NCBI RefSeq assembly: GCF_000472385.1
Contig: NZ_AWZU01000007.1
Span: forward strand, 1-64,000
Reading direction: 5' to 3'
DNA: 64,000 nt
Origin: Bradyrhizobium sp. ARR65
Lineage (GTDB): Bacteria; Pseudomonadota; Alphaproteobacteria; Rhizobiales; Xanthobacteraceae
The notes under the pieces are model-generated. The model was not told where the DNA came from and searched no databases. It worked only from the letters and a program-made list of their open reading frames with translations. Every line of letters begins with the position of its first letter. The stretch's first letter is position 1. Below are positions 63,347-64,000 of this stretch, in pieces. The position numbers were made by a program, and so were the translations under genes.

Positions 63347-64000
63347 ATGACGACCGCACCCAAGAACCGAGTTGCATCTCCCGCCACCGATTGCGCCGCT
63401 CATGCAGGACTTGCATTCCATCCGCCCGCCGCGCTGGAGACAGCACCGGGCGTGCTGCTTGCCGGAGCCATCGCGGTGAGCGCATTCCTCGCACATGCCG
63501 TTCCGGGAATGACTGCATTCAGTCCGATGATCCTTGCCATTGTGCTCGGAATGGCCTTCCACAATTTCATCGGCACGCCAGCAATCGCAAAACCCGGTAT
63601 CAACTTCAGCCTGCGGCGGCTGCTTCGCATTGCGATCGTCCTGCTTGGCTTTCAATTGACGGTGGGCCAAGTCCTTGACGTCGGAGGACGCGGCTTGATC
63701 ATCGTCGCGGCGAGCTTGACCGCGACCTTCCTGTTCACCGTCTGGCTCGGTCGCCTCCTCAAGCTCGATCGCAAGCTTACGCAGCTCATTGCCGCCGGGA
63801 CATCGATCTGCGGCGCGTCCGCGATCATCGCGACGAATACCGTTGCCGAGGCCCATGATGAGGACGTCGCCTATGCCGTCGCATGCGTGACCGTGTTCGG
63901 ATCCGTCGCGATGTTTACCTATCCCCTTCTGCCCCGGCTGCTGCATCTCGATCCGCATGCATACGGTCTGTGGAGCGGCGCTTCGATCCATGAAATCGCG
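63347..64000 (+). CDS. YeiH-family putative sulfate exporter (cut by window edge)
   Basis: 218 codons visible from the ATG at 63347 (GAGGAG 7 nt upstream), open to the window end. The hydrophobic segments and the motifs [34 protein letters not shown] and [19 protein letters not shown] are those of the YeiH/UPF0324 family. The full protein would be about 350 residues with around ten membrane segments. In related systems it exports sulfite or sulfate and is controlled by a LysR regulator; none is visible in this window. Confidence 0.85.
   Translation, partial: MTTAPKNRVASPATDCAAHAGLAFHPPAALETAPGVLLAGAIAVSAFLAHAVPGMTAFSPMILAIVLGMAFHNFIGTPAIAKPGINFSLRRLLRIAIVLLGFQLTVGQVLDVGGRGLIIVAASLTATFLFTVWLGRLLKLDRKLTQLIAAGTSICGASAIIATNTVAEAHDEDVAYAVACVTVFGSVAMFTYPLLPRLLHLDPHAYGLWSGASIHEIA

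Noticed and set aside
1..64000. CRISPR arrays, tRNA and rRNA genes, phage modules
   Set aside because: No regularly spaced repeats, no tRNA cloverleaf or rRNA stretches, and no phage structural genes were seen on reading the window.

Overview
The window looks like chromosomal DNA of a Bradyrhizobium-type alphaproteobacterium (order Hyphomicrobiales). The basis is high GC with strong third-position GC, the aa3/bo3 respiratory style, the dispersed GTCATTGCGAG and GAGCATGATC repeats familiar from Bradyrhizobium and Rhodopseudomonas, a ROSE-like RNA thermometer in front of a small heat-shock gene, and candidate EcfG general-stress promoters. No rRNA, tRNA, CRISPR array or phage was seen. The species call is inference from recognised protein families, not from a database search.

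Layout. 0-0.35 kb: left part of an IS630-type element whose end sits exactly on the stop codon of the next gene. 0.36-6.3 kb: a minus-strand GMC flavoprotein dehydrogenase operon (Tat-exported gamma subunit, GMC subunit, tri-haem cytochrome c) preceded by a second, different GMC enzyme with its own small partner. 6.5-7.3 kb: secreted nuclease. 7.5-11.4 kb: cyoABCD quinol oxidase. 11.6-16.1 kb: SDR, DUF305 protein, YVTN beta-propeller, ECF sigma and anti-sigma. 16.2-23.6 kb: amino-acid permease, PQQ-type sugar dehydrogenase, urate hydroxylase PuuD, ClC channel, class II aldolase. 24.0-30.5 kb: an amino-acid uptake and catabolism locus (AapQ, AapM, RpiR regulator, class III aminotransferase, AapJ, racemase-like enzyme) with no ATPase gene. 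30.6-38.5 kb: two EmrAB-like efflux systems flanking an hsp20 gene. 38.6-44.7 kb: pyruvate oxidase-like ThDP enzyme, a second GMC dehydrogenase operon, and a PPC-domain gene. 44.8-59.5 kb: a stress island with an AhpD-HWE histidine kinase, a Crp/Fnr regulator, a single receiver, PRC-barrel, DUF4142, DUF6894, DJ-1/PfpI, SDR and quinone oxidoreductase genes, many very small ORFs, plus fdhD and an MgtC-type membrane protein. 59.6-64 kb: Tat-exported ThDP enzyme, Tat-exported oxalate decarboxylase, a small secreted protein, and the start of a YeiH-type exporter.

How it works together (inference). The periplasmic GMC dehydrogenases, the sugar dehydrogenase, the ThDP enzyme and PuuD are all likely to pass electrons to quinone or cytochrome c, and the bo3 oxidase re-oxidises quinol. 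Oxalate decarboxylase makes formate, and FdhD serves formate dehydrogenase encoded elsewhere. Several stress-island genes, the ThDP gene and the PPC/GMC operon carry upstream GGAAC-N16-CGTT-like sites, three of them perfect. This suggests a physically clustered part of the PhyR/EcfG general stress regulon, with an HWE kinase in the middle that could feed PhyR. Neither ecfG nor phyR lies in the window.

The most interesting points for follow-up are the EcfG-type promoter cluster, the ROSE-like thermometer, the ATPase-less Aap locus with RpiR half-sites, the Tat-exported ThDP/oxalate decarboxylase pair, the AhpD-HWE kinase module, and two coding disruptions (a homopolymer frameshift in a flavodoxin-type reductase and a receiver gene without its own stop).
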